Shown here: piece after piece, positions 1 to 9,331 of the stretch
Layout: each line of letters opens with the position of its first letter
Position numbering within the stretch: the first letter of the stretch is position 1
From: JAPPHA01 sp963662705
GTDB lineage: Bacteria > Pseudomonadota > Alphaproteobacteria > Rhodobacterales > Rhodobacteraceae
NCBI GenBank assembly: GCA_963662705.2
Contig: OY759767.1
Coordinates: 4,712,001-4,776,000, forward strand
Reading direction: 5' to 3'
Length of the DNA stretch: 64,000 nucleotides
The notes under the pieces: model-generated
What the model was told of the DNA's origin: nothing
Databases searched by the model: none
Seen by the model: the letters and a program-made list of their open reading frames with translations, nothing else
Made by a program: the position numbers and the translations under genes

Positions 1-269
1 GCCCGCATGTACTCGCCGCCCGATACCACGTCCATGCCCGCGCCGAGATTCCCCAGAAGCCGCAATACCGCAACGTTCGAGTTCGCCTTGACCGAATAGC
101 AAACCAGATGATCGATGCCGGAGAGCGCCGACTGGAATGCTCCGAGGTTCGCCGCGAACATCCTGGACGAGTACAGGTAGAAGGGAGTGCCGACCGCTTT
201 AGCGATCTCCGGAATCGGAACATCTTCGGCGTGGAGGATTCCGTCCCGGTACTGGAATTCGTCGGTCAC
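1..269 (-). CDS. lysA: diaminopimelate decarboxylase, N-terminal part (runs off the window)
   Basis: LysA decarboxylates meso-diaminopimelate to L-lysine, using PLP. Only about the first 89 codons lie in the window. The reading begins VTDEFQYRDG and continues through TPFYLYSS and the PLP-lysine region VCYSVKANSN, then GAGMDVVSGGE. All three are typical of the N-terminal alanine-racemase-like barrel of LysA. A GTG start at 267-269 is chosen because AAGGGGG lies eight bases upstream. It follows lptM with about 90 bp between, in the argH-lptM-lysA order common in proteobacteria, so co-transcription from argH is likely. The 3' end is beyond the window edge. Confidence 0.9.
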   Translation of the reverse strand, partial: MTDEFQYRDGILHAEDVPIPEIAKAVGTPFYLYSSRMFAANLGAFQSALSGIDHLVCYSVKANSNVAVLRLLGNLGAGMDVVSGGEYMR

Positions 270-362
270 GCCAACCCCCTTGCAGATCCCGGCACGGCGA
301 CCAGTCACCGGGCCGGTGCGGCCTTCCCGGGCGGCTTCCGAAACCGGGAGAGAATCAATTGC

Positions 363-512
363 TCAATTGCCGGCGCCCTGGCCGGAATACGCCGCAAACC
401 GGCTTTCGCCCAAATCGTCGGGAAAGGGCAACAAGGGCGCCTTGCGCCCGCAGGACACGGTGCCGAAGAGCAGCAGGACGAGACCGATCGCAATGCAGCC
501 ACGGAGCGTCAT
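363..512 (-). CDS. lptM: small LptM/YifL-type lipoprotein
   Basis: A 49-residue predicted lipoprotein. It has a hydrophobic segment (IAIGLVLLLFGTVS) ending in a lipobox-like FGTVSC, followed by GRKAPLLPFPDD. This resembles the CG(Q/R)KGPLY signature of LptM, which in enterobacteria helps the LPS translocon LptD mature in the outer membrane. The ATG at 510-512 overlaps the argH stop as ATGA, which indicates translational coupling. Position between argH and lysA is the classical one for this family. Because it is so short, the call rests on the lipobox, the motif after the cysteine and the synteny. Confidence 0.75.
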   Translation of the reverse strand: MTLRGCIAIGLVLLLFGTVSCGRKAPLLPFPDDLGESRFAAYSGQGAGN

Positions 513-1927
513 CTGTCCCGGTCTCTCATCGAGGCCAACTGTTCGCGCCATCGCAAGACCTGTTCCCGGACACGTTCAGGTGCTGTTCCACCGTAACTCC
601 GTCGACTTGCGACGGATTCCTCGACCGACAAGGCTGAAAACACATCCTTGCTCACATCCTGGCCGCAAATGGCCCTTATGTCCTCGAGCGAAAGCTCGTC
701 CAGCGCGCATTCACGGTCTTCCGCCAGCTTGACGAGCCGCCCCGTCATGTGGTGGGCGTCCCGAAACGCTACGCCGAGTTCGCGGACGAGCCAATCCGCA
801 AGATCGGTTGCAGTCGGGAATCCCCGGACTGCCATCTCCCGCATTCTCTCGCGATCCGGTTTCATGGTCGAAACCATGGCGGCGGTCGCGGTGGTTGCCA
901 GCATCAGGCTGTCCGCAGCGTCGAAGACCTGTTCCTTGTCTTCCTGCATGTCTTTCGAATAGGCAAGGGGAAGTCCTTTCATGACAATTGACAGGGCGAC
1001 AGACGCACCCGTGATGCGGCCGGTCTTCGCCCTGACCAGTTCGGCCGCGTCCGGGTTGCGTTTCTGCGGCATGATCGACGACCCGGTCGAAAACCTGTCC
1101 GACAGGATGACGAAACGGTATCCCGGCGACGCCCAGATGACGATCTCTTCGGCCAGCCGGCTCAGGTGCATGGCGCAAATCGAGACCGAAGACAGGAATT
1201 CCAGCGCGAAGTCGCGGTCGCTGACCGTGTCCATCGAATTTGCTGCCGGGCTGTCAAACCCGAGAGCGCCGGCGGTCATGTCGCGATCGATGGGGAACGA
1301 GGTCCCGGCAAGCGCGACCGCACCAAGAGGACATTCGTTGAGGCGCCGCCGCGCATCGGCAAGGCGCCCGATGTCACGGGCCAGCATCTCGACGTATGCC
1401 ATCAGGTGATGTCCCCAGGTCACGGGCTGCGCCGCCTGCAAATGGGTAAAGCCCGGCATCGTCCATTCGGCGCCTGCTTCCGCCTGTTCCAGTAGTGACT
1501 CGATCAGGTCATGGAGGGCCGCCGTTTGCAGGTCGATCGCGTCCCGCACCCACATGCGGAAATCGGTGGCGACCTGATCGTTCCGGGAGCGCGCCGTGTG
1601 CAGTCGTCCTGCGGCTTCGCCGATGAGTTCGCCCAGTCGCGCTTCCACGTTCATGTGGATGTCCTCGAGCGCAGTCGAGAAATCGAATGTGCCGTTTTCG
1701 ATCTCTGACATTACCGTGAGCAGCCCTTCCCTGATCGCTTCGGCGTCCTTATTGTCAATGATCCCGGTCGCGGCCAGCATGGCTGCATGCGCCCTCGATG
1801 CGACGACATCCTGGCGTGCCAGACGCCGGTCAAACGCGATCGACGCGTTGATTTCTTCCATCAGCGCATCCGGGTTGGTTCGAAACCGTCCGCCCCACAT
1901 GGCGTTTGAAGCGGGACAATCTGGCAT
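509..1927 (-). CDS. argH: argininosuccinate lyase
   Basis: ArgH catalyses the last step of arginine synthesis, splitting argininosuccinate into arginine and fumarate in the cytoplasm. The 472-residue product is full length. Near the N-terminus it has MWGGRF, then HTARSRNDQVATD (substrate-binding loop), TMPGFTHLQAAQPV, and the fumarase/aspartase-superfamily signature GSSIMPQKRNPD carrying the catalytic serine region. The start at 1927 is plausible, but the ATG nine codons further in (MWGGRF) is an alternative because no strong Shine-Dalgarno is seen. Its 3' end overlaps lptM by four bases. It is divergent from the TlpA-like gene, with only 32 bp between the two starts. Confidence 0.95.
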   Translation of the reverse strand: MPDCPASNAMWGGRFRTNPDALMEEINASIAFDRRLARQDVVASRAHAAMLAATGIIDNKDAEAIREGLLTVMSEIENGTFDFSTALEDIHMNVEARLGELIGEAAGRLHTARSRNDQVATDFRMWVRDAIDLQTAALHDLIESLLEQAEAGAEWTMPGFTHLQAAQPVTWGHHLMAYVEMLARDIGRLADARRRLNECPLGAVALAGTSFPIDRDMTAGALGFDSPAANSMDTVSDRDFALEFLSSVSICAMHLSRLAEEIVIWASPGYRFVILSDRFSTGSSIMPQKRNPDAAELVRAKTGRITGASVALSIVMKGLPLAYSKDMQEDKEQVFDAADSLMLATTATAAMVSTMKPDRERMREMAVRGFPTATDLADWLVRELGVAFRDAHHMTGRLVKLAEDRECALDELSLEDIRAICGQDVSKDVFSALSVEESVASRRSYGGTAPERVREQVLRWREQLASMRDRDR

Positions 1928-1959
1928 TGGCGCACCCGAATTCAGGAAAGGTCGATCGC

Positions 1960-2556
1960 ATGAACATCGTCACGACATTCACGGCGGCCCTGCTATATAC
2001 CGCGATCGCAATCGGCGCAAATCAGGCGGCCGCCGAAGAGAAGAACTTCTCGCACCTGGAGTCGTTGCGTTCCGGCGACATGAGAAAGCTGGTCTTTACT
2101 GGCAACGCGCCTTTCCCTTCCGACCTCGTCGGCAAGATCGTGCTCGACGAAAACGGAAATGAAATCCGGTTTGAGGCGCTGTTGGCCGGCCGGGCGGTCC
2201 TGATCAACTTCTGGGCCACGTGGTGCGCACCCTGCCGCAAGGAGATGCCGTCGCTCGATTCACTCGCCGCCTCATTCCCGAGCCGGGACTTCGCGGTCCT
2301 GCCGGTTGCGACCGGCAAGAATTCGGTCGACGATATCCTGGCGTTTTTCGAGGACATCGACGTGTCGGGTCTCCCCATACTGCGGGATCCGGACATGGAT
2401 GTCGCGGGCAGTTTTGGCGTATTCGGAATTCCGACGACACTTATCCTGGACCGATCAGGCGGCGTCATCGCGCGACTGTCCGGTGATGCGGACTGGAACT
2501 CCGAAAGTGCGCGGGCCATCGTTCAGGCGATCATCGGCATGCAGCCTGCCTCGTGA
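1960..2556 (+). CDS. TlpA-family periplasmic thiol-disulfide oxidoreductase
   Basis: A 198-residue thioredoxin-fold protein with an N-terminal hydrophobic signal (MNIVTTFTAALLYTAIAIGA) ending near AAAEE, so probably periplasmic or membrane-anchored. The redox motif is WATWCAPCRKE, and the cis-proline loop is GIPTTLILD. These mark the TlpA/ResA/CcmG group, which keeps cysteines reduced for cytochrome c or copper-site assembly. The ATG at 1960 is preferred over an upstream in-frame one because AGGAAAGG precedes it and the signal peptide then begins cleanly. It is divergent from argH with a very short gap, so its promoter must lie inside the argH 5' end. The exact client protein cannot be told. 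Confidence 0.85.
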   Translation: MNIVTTFTAALLYTAIAIGANQAAAEEKNFSHLESLRSGDMRKLVFTGNAPFPSDLVGKIVLDENGNEIRFEALLAGRAVLINFWATWCAPCRKEMPSLDSLAASFPSRDFAVLPVATGKNSVDDILAFFEDIDVSGLPILRDPDMDVAGSFGVFGIPTTLILDRSGGVIARLSGDADWNSESARAIVQAIIGMQPAS

Positions 2557-2845
2557 GCGCCGGGTCGACTCGAGGGGTCGGGGGAGTTGCCGCGGCACGG
2601 TTGCCCGTTCCGATTTTCCGGCGAAAGGTTCAAAGGTAAGTCAGGTCGAGAAACCTGAGCGGCCACGCCCGGGTCAGGCGGCAAATGCCGGTGTCCACTC
2701 CGGGCAGTTCGGCGCTTTCGATTTGTGCAGCAGGATCTCTGAGCGGAATCGCACCGATCGCATGCGTTTCCCGGTTATGGCCGGACGACGGTTGATGTAA
2801 GAACGTGCCCAGAATCGAATCCTGACCAGCAAAAGAGGAAACAGA

Positions 2846-4021
2846 ATGACGAATGTCGTGATTGCATCTGCAGCTCGAACTGCCGTTGGCAGTTTCAATG
2901 GCAGTTTCGCAAATACCCCTGCCCACGATCTTGGAGCGGTTGCGATCGAAGCCGTGGTCGAGAGAGCGGGAGTCGACAAGGGCGAGATATCCGAGACGAT
3001 TCTCGGACAGGTTCTCCCCGCCGGTCAAGGACAGAATCCGGCCCGCCAGGCCCACATAAACGCGGGACTTCCGAAGGAAAGCGCCGCCTGGACCGTCAAC
3101 CAGGTTTGCGGATCCGGACTGCGGTCCGTTGCAATCGGCGCGCAGCATATCCAGTTGGCGGATGCCGATGTCGTCGTCGCCGGCGGTCAGGAAAACATGA
3201 GCCTCAGTCCTCACGTGGCCCACCTGAGATCGGGGACCAAGATGGGTGCCGCGAAATTCGAGGACTCGATGATCAAGGACGGGCTGATCGATGCGTTCAA
3301 AGGCTATCACATGGGGATAACCGCCGAGAATGTCGCCGAGAAATGGCAGATTTCGAGGGACACGCAGGATGAATTCGCCGTCAGGTCGCAGAACAAGGCC
3401 GAAGCAGCCCAGGAAGCCGGCAAGTTCACCGATGAGATCACGCCGGTGACCGTCCGCCACCGAAAGGGTGATGTCGTCGTCGATTCCGACGAGTACATCC
3501 GCAAGGGCGCAAATGTCGAATCCCTCCAGAAACTGAGGCCGGCGTTCTCGCGTGACGGGTCAGTGACCGCGGGAAATGCGTCCGGCATAAACGATGGTGC
3601 AGCCGCGGTCCTTCTCATGCGTGCAGAGGATGCCGAACGCCGAAACATCGAGCCTCTCGCGCGCATCGTGTCATACGCCACGGTCGGCCTAGACCCCAGC
3701 ATCATGGGAGTCGGCCCCATCGGTGCATCCAGGAAGGCCCTCGAAAAGGCCGGCTGGTCGGTCGATCAGCTTGATCTCGTGGAAGCGAACGAAGCCTTCG
3801 CCGCCCAGGCCTGTGCGGTCAACAAGGACATGGGTTGGGATCCGGACATCGTCAACGTCAATGGCGGCGCCATCGCGATCGGCCACCCGATCGGTGCATC
3901 CGGGTGCCGCATTCTGAACACGTTGCTGTTCGAGATGAAGCGGCGCGGCGCCCGTCGCGGACTTGCGACGCTTTGCATTGGCGGGGGCATGGGCGTGGCC
4001 ATGTGCGTCGAAAGGGACTGA
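2846..4021 (+). CDS. phaA: acetyl-CoA acetyltransferase (beta-ketothiolase)
   Basis: A 391-residue biosynthetic thiolase that condenses two acetyl-CoA into acetoacetyl-CoA, the first step of polyhydroxybutyrate synthesis. Visible catalytic features are the nucleophilic cysteine in NQVCGSGLRSV (around residue 89), NEAFAAQ, the histidine in AIGHPIGASG, and the C-terminal CIGGGMGVAMCVER with the second active cysteine. The start has AGAGGAAACAG immediately upstream. phaB follows after 55 bp, so the two form the PHB precursor operon. No polymerase (phaC) or phasin lies beside them here. The length matches the family. Confidence 0.95.
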   Translation: MTNVVIASAARTAVGSFNGSFANTPAHDLGAVAIEAVVERAGVDKGEISETILGQVLPAGQGQNPARQAHINAGLPKESAAWTVNQVCGSGLRSVAIGAQHIQLADADVVVAGGQENMSLSPHVAHLRSGTKMGAAKFEDSMIKDGLIDAFKGYHMGITAENVAEKWQISRDTQDEFAVRSQNKAEAAQEAGKFTDEITPVTVRHRKGDVVVDSDEYIRKGANVESLQKLRPAFSRDGSVTAGNASGINDGAAAVLLMRAEDAERRNIEPLARIVSYATVGLDPSIMGVGPIGASRKALEKAGWSVDQLDLVEANEAFAAQACAVNKDMGWDPDIVNVNGGAIAIGHPIGASGCRILNTLLFEMKRRGARRGLATLCIGGGMGVAMCVERD

Positions 4022-4076
4022 CGGGTCGCCGTCAACCGAATACAGCCCGAACACTTGATTGGAAAGGAGACGAACG

Positions 4077-4799
4077 GTGGGAAGAGTCGCGCTCGTAACG
4101 GGGGGAACCCGGGGAATCGGCAAGGCAATATCCATCGCGCTGCGGGATAGCGGTTATTCCGTTGCTGCCAGTTACGCGGGAAACGAAGAGGCGGCGGCGG
4201 CGTTCACGACCGAGACCGGTATTGCCGCCTACAAGTGGTCAGTCGCCGACTACGATGCCTGCGTCGAGGGGATCGGCCGGGTCGAAGCCGACCTGGGACC
4301 GGTGGAGGTCCTGGTCAACAACGCCGGAATCGCCAGGGACGGGATGTTCCACAAGATGACCCCGGAGTCGTGGAATGCGGTGATCGACACCAATCTCACG
4401 GGGTTGTTCAACATGACCCATCCGGTCTGGGGTGGCATGCGCAACCGCGGGTTTGGCCGCGTCATCAACATTTCGTCGGTGAACGGCCAAAAGGGCCAGT
4501 TGGGCCAGGCCAACTATTCGGCGGCCAAGGCGGGAGACATCGGCTTTACCAAGGCGCTGGCCCAGGAAGGTGCGTTCAAGGGAATCACCGTGAACGCGAT
4601 CTGCCCGGGTTATATCGCCACTGAAATGGTCATGGCTGTCTCCGAGAAGATCCGTGACGCCATTATCGCCCAGATTCCGGTCGGGCGACTTGGCGAAGCC
4701 GACGAGGTTGCACGCTGCGTCGTGTTTCTCGCATCCGACGAGGCCGCATTCATCACGGGATCGACACTGTCGGCCAACGGCGGTCAGTACATGGCCTGA
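4077..4799 (+). CDS. phaB: acetoacetyl-CoA reductase
   Basis: A 240-residue short-chain dehydrogenase that reduces acetoacetyl-CoA to (R)-3-hydroxybutyryl-CoA with NADPH. It has the cofactor motif TGGTRGIGKAIS at the N-terminus, NNAGIARD, the catalytic serine in NISSVNGQKGQ, and the YSAAKAG tyrosine/lysine pair. QKGQLGQANYSAAKAG is characteristic of PhaB. The GTG at 4077 is chosen because AAAGGAGA sits at 4063-4070 and the protein then begins GRVALVTGG, as in the family. The next upstream in-frame ATG would add six residues that do not fit. It is downstream of phaA and followed by a stem-loop terminator. Confidence 0.93.
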   Translation: MGRVALVTGGTRGIGKAISIALRDSGYSVAASYAGNEEAAAAFTTETGIAAYKWSVADYDACVEGIGRVEADLGPVEVLVNNAGIARDGMFHKMTPESWNAVIDTNLTGLFNMTHPVWGGMRNRGFGRVINISSVNGQKGQLGQANYSAAKAGDIGFTKALAQEGAFKGITVNAICPGYIATEMVMAVSEKIRDAIIAQIPVGRLGEADEVARCVVFLASDEAAFITGSTLSANGGQYMA

Positions 4800-4801
4800 G
4801 T

Positions 4802-4826
4802 CACCGGGCCGGTCCTCCGGTGTTTT
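4802..4826 (+). terminator. Rho-independent-like terminator after phaB
   Basis: CACCGG (4802-4807) can pair with CCGGTG (4817-4822) around a nine-base loop. TTTT follows at once, three bases after the phaB stop. It separates phaAB from the convergent pncB, whose stop codon touches it. The stem is short (6 bp), so efficiency is uncertain. Confidence 0.5.
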
Positions 4827-6118
4827 CAGACAATGATATCGCGGTATCGGGACGGTGTCGCACCGAAAATGCTCCGGTACCTCGAGACCTCCCGGTCCTG
4901 TCCCACGGTCTTGTTTGCATCGTCGCTCAACTTGACCGTGGGTCTCCCTTCGACCTCGACGAGCTTGCACACAAGGGAGAACGGGTCCAGGGCGCCGTCG
5001 GAAACCAGCCCCCTGAAATCGTTGGTCAAGAGCGTGCCCCAACCGAAGGCCACGTTGGTGCGCTCCGAAAACCCGCGCGCCAGACGATCGATGTCGTCGA
5101 CATCCAGGCCATCCGAAAAGATGATCAGCTTCTCGGCAGGGTCCTCGCCGTGCTCGTGCCACCATCGCAATGCTCTCTCGGCGCCGATTTCGGGTAACCC
5201 GCTGTCCACGCGGACACCTTTCCACCGTGCCGCCCATTCCGGGGCATTCTTGAAGAATCCTTCGCTCCCGAAGGTGTCGGGGAGCATGATGAGCAGGTTT
5301 CCGTCATGCTCCTGCTGCCAGTCGGACAGCACGGCATAGGGTGCCTGTTCAAGTTTGGCATCCGACTTTGCAAGCGCGGCATAGACCATGGGGATTTCAT
5401 GGGCGTTCGTCCCGATGGCCTCGACTTCACGCCGCATGGCGATCAGGCAGTTTGACGTCCCCGAGAACTTCTCCCCCAGCCCTTCGATCATGGCCTGGAC
5501 GCACCAGTCCTGCCAGAGGAAGGAATGGCGCCTCCTGGTTCCGAAATCGGCCACCGCAAGGGGTTCGATCGGGCGCAACCTATCGATCTTTTCCCAGATC
5601 TTGGTCATGGCGCGGGCGTAGAGTACCTGCAGTTCGAACTTGCCGAGGAGTTCGAGCACCGCACGTGAACGCAGTTCCATGATGACGGAGAGGGCCGTGA
5701 TTTCCCAAAGCATGGCTTCCGGCCAGCGGCCTTCGAAGGTCAATTCGTACTGGTCGCCCCGCCTCTCGAGACTGTAGGCGGGGAGTTTCAACTGCTCGAA
5801 CCACTCGAGAAAGGCGTGGCTGAACATCTGCCTCTTTCCGTAAAAGGTGTTGCCCCGGAGCCAGGTGCTTTCGCCACGGGAGAGCGACAGCGAGCGAATG
5901 TGATCGAGCTGTTCCCTGAGTTCCCCCTCGTCAACGAGATCGGCCAGTGGCAATGATTTTGACCTGTTGATCAGCTTGTAGGTCACCCTGGTCTCGGGGT
6001 ACCGCCTGAACACGAACTGGCACATGAGCAGCTTGTAGAAGTCCGTGTCGATCAGGGACCTGACGATCGGATCGATCTTCCACTTGTGATTGTGGACTCG
6101 TGTTGCGATGTCGACCAT
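4826..6118 (-). CDS. pncB: nicotinate phosphoribosyltransferase
   Basis: A 430-residue protein that converts nicotinic acid, PRPP and ATP to nicotinate mononucleotide in the NAD salvage (Preiss-Handler) pathway. The N-terminus contains IVRSLIDTDFYKLLMCQFVF, the conserved opening of PncB. Other family features are FGTRRRHSFLWQ, FSGTSNCLIAMR and IFSDGLDVDDIDRLA with the phosphate-binding loop. It sits directly downstream of pncA (66 bp gap) on the same strand, so the two salvage enzymes form one operon that turns nicotinamide into NaMN. It is convergent with phaB. Length is typical. Confidence 0.95.
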   Translation of the reverse strand: MVDIATRVHNHKWKIDPIVRSLIDTDFYKLLMCQFVFRRYPETRVTYKLINRSKSLPLADLVDEGELREQLDHIRSLSLSRGESTWLRGNTFYGKRQMFSHAFLEWFEQLKLPAYSLERRGDQYELTFEGRWPEAMLWEITALSVIMELRSRAVLELLGKFELQVLYARAMTKIWEKIDRLRPIEPLAVADFGTRRRHSFLWQDWCVQAMIEGLGEKFSGTSNCLIAMRREVEAIGTNAHEIPMVYAALAKSDAKLEQAPYAVLSDWQQEHDGNLLIMLPDTFGSEGFFKNAPEWAARWKGVRVDSGLPEIGAERALRWWHEHGEDPAEKLIIFSDGLDVDDIDRLARGFSERTNVAFGWGTLLTNDFRGLVSDGALDPFSLVCKLVEVEGRPTVKLSDDANKTVGQDREVSRYRSIFGATPSRYRDIIV

Positions 6119-6184
6119 GAATCAAACTTCCGCGTAGAAACCCACTGCCGTTACGAGCCGTGTGACAGGAATCCGGTCCGTGGG

Positions 6185-6796
6185 TCAGGGAATGATCCTG
6201 ACCCCGTGCGATTCCATGTCCGCGCGGGCCTCGTCGCGCGAACCGCCGAGATCGATCGCGCGGCAGGCCGCCTCCATGACGGTGACGTCAAATCCCAGTC
6301 CGGCGGCATCGACGGCCGAAAACCGAACGCAATAATCGAACGCGAGGCCGACAAGTACCAGGCGCGAGACTCCCCGTTCCCGAAGATAGCCTTCCAATCC
6401 GGTCCTGGTCTCGTGATCGTTCTCGAAGAACGCCGAATAACTGTCGATCGTACGACGAAATCCCTTGCGGATGACGAGGTCCGCCGAGTCGGTATTCAGG
6501 TTCGGATGAAAGTGCGCGCCGCCCGAACCTGCCACGCAATGATCCGGCCAGAGCACCTGGGGGCCGTACGGCATTTCGATGGCCGAAAACGGCTCCGCAG
6601 AGGCGTGATTGGAGGCAAAGGATGCGTGGTCCGGCGGATGCCAATCCTGTGTCAGCACGCGAAGCGGATATTCTTCCTGTAACGCGTTCACCCTTTCGAT
6701 GATGGATGCGCCGTCAGGGACCGCGAGTGCACCTCCGGGGCAAAAATCGTTCTGGATGTCGATCATGATCAGGGCGGTATCTTTGGAACGCGTCAT
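6185..6796 (-). CDS. pncA: nicotinamidase / pyrazinamidase
   Basis: A 203-residue cysteine hydrolase that deamidates nicotinamide to nicotinate, feeding pncB downstream. The catalytic triad is visible: aspartate in MIDIQNDFCPGG, lysine in VIRKGF and the nucleophilic cysteine in GLAFDYCVRFSA. Metal ligands are seen in QDWHPPDH. The ATG at 6794-6796 is preferred because AGGAAG precedes it and it gives the usual MxxxxxALIMIDIQNDF start. Upstream in-frame ATGs would add 32 basic residues with no family similarity. It is the first gene of the pncA-pncB operon. Confidence 0.93.
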   Translation of the reverse strand: MTRSKDTALIMIDIQNDFCPGGALAVPDGASIIERVNALQEEYPLRVLTQDWHPPDHASFASNHASAEPFSAIEMPYGPQVLWPDHCVAGSGGAHFHPNLNTDSADLVIRKGFRRTIDSYSAFFENDHETRTGLEGYLRERGVSRLVLVGLAFDYCVRFSAVDAAGLGFDVTVMEAACRAIDLGGSRDEARADMESHGVRIIP

Positions 6797-7214
6797 CGGA
6801 ATCTTCCTGCATGTCAGGCCTCGTATTGCTCGAAATGCCCGATTCCCGCTGGCCATGGCCCGATTTCCGCGCCGGCGGACGAAAAAGCGCATTTGGTCGT
6901 GCAGGTCGAGGCCGGTGTCGTGTCCTTCCCGTGAAACATTTGCAGGGACGGCTCGGAACCAGTCCCGGGGTGACGCAGTCTAAACCGCGTATGGTACCCT
7001 CTCAATGTCAAATGTCGCCGGCATCAGCGGACCGATCACCATGCCACATCATGTCAAATCCCGGCTCTTGGATAGGGAATCTTGACAGTCCGGACGGACG
7101 CGGTGGCGCCCCGCCCGGCCCGGTCGTACGGAGATGCAGTTCCGAGCGATTGCGGATAGTATCGCACCCAAGTTGCCACGGGTTGAATCGCAGTGAACCG
7201 GGGAGTTGTCTCCA
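6797..7214. other. intergenic region between pncA and the hydratase gene
   Basis: Open frames on both strands here have no recognisable protein features and look like chance frames in GC-rich DNA. The only support for regulation is GGGGAG at 7200-7205, the likely ribosome-binding site of the next gene. No tRNA, terminator or clear operator was found. Confidence 0.4.
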
Positions 7215-8039
7215 ATGGAATCGGAATCCGGACCTGCACGAATTGTGCGCGATGTCATTGATCCCGCCCGTGCAGATGCCCTGCATGCAACGCTTGGCGC
7301 CGGTGGCGAGGCCCCCCGGGTGGGGATGCATCTGCCGCCATTCTGGCATCACATCTATTTCTGGGACTGCGTACCTGAACGGGGGCTCGGACGCGACGGG
7401 CATCCGCGGACAGGTGGCCTCATTCCGGACACCGGCTTCCCGCACCGGATGTGGGCCGGCGGAACCGTCAACTGGTATTCGCCTGCCGTCATCGGCCTCG
7501 AGGCAGAAAAATCCTCGACCGTAACCCGGTGCGAAAACAAGACCGGCAGGTCCGGTGCGTTTGCCATCGTGACGCTGAGGCACGAAATTCGACAGAACGG
7601 ACGCAAATGCATCGTGGAGACCCAGGACCTGATCTACAGGGCCGAGAGAATGCGGCAACGCCGGGAACCGGATCCTGCGCCCACCGACGAGACCCATTCG
7701 AGGTCTCACCGGTTTTCGACGGTCATGCTGTTCCGGTATTCGGCAGTCACGTTCAACGGTCACCGCATTCATTATGATCCTGGATTTGCCAAATCACATG
7801 AAGGCTATCCCGGCCTTGTCGTTCATGGACCCCTGCTCGCGCTGCTGTTGACGCAATTCGCCGAAAGAATCCTGGGCAAGCTTTCAAGTTTCCGGTTCAG
7901 GGCGATATCGCCGGTAATGCACAACGAGATCGTGGAAGCATGTGCGCGAGAGGATTCAGACCGGCTTACCCTTTGGGTACGCGGCCCAGACGGCCGCCTT
8001 TGCATGAGTGCGGAAGCCCTACAGGCAGCGCCTGCCTAG
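7215..8039 (+). CDS. hot-dog-fold acyl-CoA hydratase/dehydratase (HTD2 / mesaconyl-C4-CoA hydratase type)
   Basis: A 274-residue protein of the FAS1-like dehydratase / HTD2 family, which includes mesaconyl-C4-CoA hydratase and 3-methylfumaryl-CoA hydratase. The N-terminal half contains WHHIYF and PHRMWAGGTVNW, typical of the group. The C-terminal half carries FRYSAVTFNGHRIHYDPGFAK and EGYPGLVVHGPLLALLL, the hydratase motif with the catalytic Asp/His pair. The ATG at 7215 has GGGGAG nine bases upstream; a TTG at 7206 is less likely. No pathway partners are adjacent: pncA is upstream on the other strand and an IS remnant follows 100 bp downstream. The substrate is therefore undetermined. Confidence 0.75.
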   Translation: MESESGPARIVRDVIDPARADALHATLGAGGEAPRVGMHLPPFWHHIYFWDCVPERGLGRDGHPRTGGLIPDTGFPHRMWAGGTVNWYSPAVIGLEAEKSSTVTRCENKTGRSGAFAIVTLRHEIRQNGRKCIVETQDLIYRAERMRQRREPDPAPTDETHSRSHRFSTVMLFRYSAVTFNGHRIHYDPGFAKSHEGYPGLVVHGPLLALLLTQFAERILGKLSSFRFRAISPVMHNEIVEACAREDSDRLTLWVRGPDGRLCMSAEALQAAPA

Positions 8040-8137
8040 TCGCATGATCGATTATGGGGATTCCTTTTTTCGGTGAAGTATGCGTCAACCGCTCCCGGCG
8101 AAAGCCGCAAGGTTTTCGAAAAGAAAGCAGAACCAGG

Positions 8138-9272
8138 ATGGCAAAGAGCAGGAGACCCCGGATCGTCCTCAGCGAGCATGACCGGGAGCGTCTTGAAAAG
8201 ATCAAAACCGATCCCCATTCAATCCCCAGGCATGTCATGAGGGCAACCATCATCTTCCACCTTGGCGATGGCCTCACCCTGTCGCGGACGATCAGGGCCA
8301 CCGGCATGTCGAAGCCGACGGTCTGGCGCTGGTGGGACAGCTTCCTCAAGCAGGGTGTTGACGGCCTGCTGTACGACAACCCACGGAAAAGGGGCCGCAA
8401 GCCGGTTTCGGAAGAGAAGGTCAGCGAACTGATCGCGCTTGCGATGCCGCCGCCGCCGGAACATGCCGGTCACTGGACGCTGCGGGCGCTGGCGACGAAG
8501 GTGGGGACCGCTGTCTCGACGGTATTCGGCATCCTGAAGAGCCATGGCCTCAAGCCCCACAGGGTCAGGACATTCAAGGTCTCCCGCGACCCGAGGTTCG
8601 CGTTGAAGGTCCGCAACATCGTCGGCCTCTGATCAACCCGCACGACCACGCCGTGGTCATCCCGGTGGACGGGAAGACGCAGATCCAGGCGCTGGGACGG
8701 ACGCAGGCGCCCCTGCCGATGAAGCCCGGCCATCCCGAGACCCGCACCCACGACGGCAAGCGCAGCGGCACCACCTGCCTGATGGCGGCCCTCGCTGTGG
8801 CCACCGGCACGGTCACCGGCCAGATGGCCGCGCGTCACCGCTCGGAGGAATTCCTCGCCTTCCTCGAGCTTGTCTCCGAGGGGATCGAGACCGGAACCCA
8901 GAGGTTCATGTCATCCTCGACAACATCTCCTCTCTCACAAGTCGGCCGAGGTCAACCAATGGCTGAAGGACAACGGCAATTGGATGTTCCACCCCGACTT
9001 CGGCTTCGTGGATGAATGCGGTCGAGGGCTTCTTCTCCAAGCTCTCGAGGCAAAGGCTCGAGCACGCGACTTTCAACTCGCTCGACGAGTGCATCGCGGC
9101 GGTCGAGGACTACATCGAGCACCACAACGCCAATGATGCCCGCCCGTTCCGCTGGAGCAAGGCGCCCGAAGATCTCGTGGAGGCGTGGAAAAAGGGCCAC
9201 CAGAAGCTGCGGGAATCGGCATCGGGCAAAAAGAAAAAAGAAAGGAGAGAAACGTACGACTGGACCGTCTGA
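8138..9272 (+). pseudogene. IS630-family transposase, frameshifted
   Basis: The 5' part (8138-8632) encodes a helix-turn-helix region beginning MAKSRRPRIVL and including TGMSKPTVWRWWDSFL, as in IS630 transposases. A stop at 8630-8632 ends that frame. The DDE catalytic part continues in other frames: VDGKTQIQALGRTQ with the first Asp (about 8665-8706), an Asp-Asn segment near 8910-8950 in a shifted frame, and AVEGFFSKLSRQRLEHATF with the Glu at about 9015-9075. At least one in-frame stop and two frameshifts are needed to join the parts, so the gene is dead. Terminal repeats and a TA duplication were not found with confidence. Confidence 0.8.
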
Positions 9273-9331
9273 CAACTAAATGATAGCCTGTTGGTCCTAA
9301 TTTTCGTGAGTAGAGAATGAGAAAGGAAAGG

